64,000 bases of DNA from Deltaproteobacteria bacterium (GTDB lineage Bacteria > Myxococcota > Kuafuiibacteriia > Kuafuiibacteriales > Kuafuiibacteriaceae), in assembly GCA_016713425.1 (NCBI GenBank), contig JADJPE010000005.1, forward strand, positions 5,988,501-6,052,500. The letters are read 5' to 3'. Both the position numbers and the translations under genes were made by a program. Shown one piece after another: positions 62,259 through 64,000 of the stretch (its first letter is position 1; every line of letters starts with the position of its first letter). The notes under the pieces are model-generated. The model was not told where the DNA came from and searched no databases. It was given only the letters and a program-made list of their open reading frames with translations.

Positions 62259-63025
62259 TCACGCCGACGCTCACGCGCGCCCGCGCCCACGCCCGCGCCC
62301 GCGCCCATCCGTCCCCAAACCACGAGGTGACGGTCACTCACCGCCTCCACGGACAGACCTCCAAGTCTTGCTGATTGCGCTCTGAGTTGTTCGCGCGCTT
62401 CGTCGACCGTAAGGGCCGCGCACAGAGATCGGAAGAAGTCCTTCTTCAGCACGGGCCGCTCATCGGCGGCGTAGAGTTTGACCAGGCGCCGTGCATCATC
62501 CGGTGTCGACGGGCGCATCAAATCCATGACGAGCACCGGCACGCCCTCCCGTCCCAGCCCCGCGATCGCGCGCCAGAGGACCGCCGGGTCATGGAGATGG
62601 TGAAGCAAACTGTTCGAGATCAAGGCGTCGACCGGGCCGAACTCGGCGGCATTCACGGCCGCCCACGGCGTAACCGCGAGGTTCGAGGGTTCGGCCAATC
62701 CATGCGAGGTCAGCGTCCCCTCGCGAAGCAGAATACGGTTCGACAACGAAGCGGAAACGATCGACCGGCGGGCCAACGCCAACATCGAACGCGAGCCATC
62801 GATGGCGGTCACCCGAGCGCCTGGCAACGCCGCACAAAGACGGATCGGAATATCGGCCGGGCCACATCCGAGGTCGAGGACATGCCCACCCGTCCACTCC
62901 GGGAAGATGCGCCGAAAGCGTTCCACGAACGCGTGGTTGGGCTCCGAGAAGTCGGCGACCGCGTACGCTTCAGCCTGCGCGTCGTCGTCCATCAACTCGG
63001 GCTCGAGCACCCGAGACATCGTCAT
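62255..63025 (-). CDS. Class I SAM-dependent methyltransferase
   Basis: 256 residues. SAM-binding motif I is HVLDLGCGPADIPIRL, followed by VTAIDGSRSMLALARR (motif II acidic residue), and DALISNSLLHHLHDPAVLWRAI (motif IV/post); MDLMRPSTPDDARRLV follows. The substrate is unknown. The C-terminus ends in GAGAGVGAGARERRRD, encoded by GCGCCC hexamer repeats. It lies 60 bases downstream of the CxxCxxxCC protein gene on the same strand. Confidence 0.88.
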   Translation of the reverse strand: MTMSRVLEPELMDDDAQAEAYAVADFSEPNHAFVERFRRIFPEWTGGHVLDLGCGPADIPIRLCAALPGARVTAIDGSRSMLALARRSIVSASLSNRILLREGTLTSHGLAEPSNLAVTPWAAVNAAEFGPVDALISNSLLHHLHDPAVLWRAIAGLGREGVPVLVMDLMRPSTPDDARRLVKLYAADERPVLKKDFFRSLCAALTVDEAREQLRAQSARLGGLSVEAVSDRHLVVWGRMGAGAGVGAGARERRRD

Positions 63026-63085
63026 CGAAAAACCTTCACTCTCTGCCCCTCGTTGGCAGATCGCCTTCGCATTCCTTGTGGGCGC

Positions 63086-63919
63086 TCATCGCCGAGACCG
63101 ATCGGGCACCACACGGGCATCGACCATGGCGTCGCGAAGGCGCGCTTCCGGTGCGCGATGTTCGAGGAGCGGCGCCGCGTCGATCCCCATCGGCCCCGCA
63201 ACGCGCGGCACCGCAAACTCGAGGAACGCTTCGATCGAAGGCAGTGTGTCCCCCGCGTGCCCATGCCATGCCTCGACAATCGTCTCATGGAGAGCCCACC
63301 CATCCAATCCTTCTCGGATATCCTGAAGGATCTGCGACCCCTCACTCACCGTCACTCCGTAGGGCAGCGGACACCGGATCAGCTCCACGCCCCCCTGGCG
63401 CGTGTCGGTCATCCAGCTCAGTGGGTAGGTGCGACAAGCCGAGGGGCGGGCATCGTAAACGCCACAGCGTTCGTATCCATTCAAACGAACGACCCCCAGA
63501 CAAACGCCCGCCTCGCTCGACCGAAGTCGGAGCTCCGCGGGCCCGGACCAGTACTCGTTCAGCTCTGCGAAACGCGCATCGCGCGCCACGCGAAAGCCAC
63601 GTGTTTGGTGGGTACTTGACCCGACGGTTATACCGGCGAGCAACGGGATATTGAGTCGAGAGGCGTACCGAACAGCGTCCCAAAGCGACACCACCACCCG
63701 CATTCGACAACAACGCGCTGGACAAAGACGACAGGGCTGGACCACCGGGCGAAAGGGCTGAATTCGGCTCACCGGCACGCCGGCTTCATCGAGAAGCGGT
63801 GTGTAGGCCGTGTTGATGAGTCGAAGCCCCGGATACGATCTTGTCGCGTCGCGCGGACCACCGCGATCGGCCTCTTGGTCGTCGGCATCTTCTTGGTCGG
63901 CATCTTCGTGGTCGGCCAT
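63086..63919 (-). CDS. YkgJ-family CxxCxxxCC metal-binding protein
   Basis: 277 residues. The family signature PCRLCPARCC (C-x2-C-x3-CC) is followed by GVCLGVVRLNGYERCGVYDARPSACRTYPL, which gives further Cys ligands. Such proteins bind zinc or an iron cluster; the activity is unknown. The first 25 residues are acidic repeats (EDADQEDADDQEADR) coded by 9-base repeats, and their start is poorly fixed. It precedes the methyltransferase gene on the same strand. Confidence 0.85.
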   Translation of the reverse strand: MADHEDADQEDADDQEADRGGPRDATRSYPGLRLINTAYTPLLDEAGVPVSRIQPFRPVVQPCRLCPARCCRMRVVVSLWDAVRYASRLNIPLLAGITVGSSTHQTRGFRVARDARFAELNEYWSGPAELRLRSSEAGVCLGVVRLNGYERCGVYDARPSACRTYPLSWMTDTRQGGVELIRCPLPYGVTVSEGSQILQDIREGLDGWALHETIVEAWHGHAGDTLPSIEAFLEFAVPRVAGPMGIDAAPLLEHRAPEARLRDAMVDARVVPDRSRR

Positions 63920-64000
63920 GCGCCACGACTATGCCGCGTTTGGTCAGACCGCACGACCTCCCGGCAAGGCGTTCTCGCGACGACGAACGGCGTACACCGT

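Noticed and set aside
1..64000. Prophage, restriction-modification, toxin-antitoxin or other defence genes
   Set aside because: Looked for integrases, capsid or terminase, methylase-nuclease pairs and small toxin pairs; none recognised besides the dead IS630 element.

Overview
The window looks like a chromosomal segment of an uncultured or poorly known member of the Myxococcota (Deltaproteobacteria in older schemes). Reasons seen here: high GC throughout with long open antisense frames; a Hanks-type Ser/Thr kinase with a single membrane segment and a PEGA-like tail; an FHA-fused sigma-54 activator; an FHA-DUF4388 protein; a CheA-CheW-REC fusion beside a receptor with no visible membrane segment, resembling the FrzE/FrzCD layout; very large TPR proteins; Cys-rich and kelch-type lipoproteins; and a metzincin with a MYXO-CTERM-like anchor. 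Genus cannot be set from this sequence.

Layout. 1-3.7 kb: chemosensory pair (truncated receptor, CheA-type kinase). 4-6.5 kb: secreted small protein and an epimerase/acyltransferase pair. 6.5-8.4 kb: accessory patch with a large inverted repeat, a four-helix-bundle gene and a decayed IS630 transposase. 8.5-18.4 kb: regulators and envelope genes (FHA-sigma-54 activator, hemerythrin, kelch lipoprotein, Ser/Thr kinase, glycosyltransferase, TPR protein, PEGA-like protein). 18.5-24.4 kb: a translationally coupled TldD-like / lipoprotein / PmbA operon in which the TldD-like subunit has lost its zinc motif, plus a metzincin and a SirB1-family protein. 24.5-33.2 kb: Cys-rich lipoprotein, hydrolase, REC-EAL phosphodiesterase and a 1775-residue TPR protein.

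33.3-45.2 kb: tRNA-Met(CAU), zinc-ribbon protein, flippase-like membrane protein, orphan histidine kinase, purF, an SMC/YhaN-like membrane ATPase with a degenerate Walker A, then the classical rpsP-khpA-rimM-trmD-rplS operon (with a TrmD-SPOUT fusion) and rseP. 45.4-54.5 kb: LolC/E permease, AMMECR1 protein, tRNA nucleotidyltransferase, two lipoproteins, holA, mreB and a TerB-like protein. 54.6-59 kb: HAD 5'-nucleotidase, and pgk-tpiA-secG-tRNA-Leu(GAG) ending in a clear intrinsic terminator. 59.3-64 kb: lipoprotein, FHA-DUF4388, di-heme peroxidase, methyltransferase and a CxxCxxxCC protein.

Most of the window is core housekeeping (translation, glycolysis, protein export, replication, cell shape) mixed with lineage-type signalling and lipoprotein genes. 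A recurrent oddity is short in-frame tandem DNA repeats (6, 9, 12 and 18 bp) that insert low-complexity segments into otherwise conserved proteins. I found no CRISPR array, rRNA, prophage or recognisable defence island. The best candidates for something undescribed are the TldD-like/lipoprotein/PmbA operon, the Walker-A-less SMC-like membrane ATPase and the large palindrome beside the four-helix-bundle gene.
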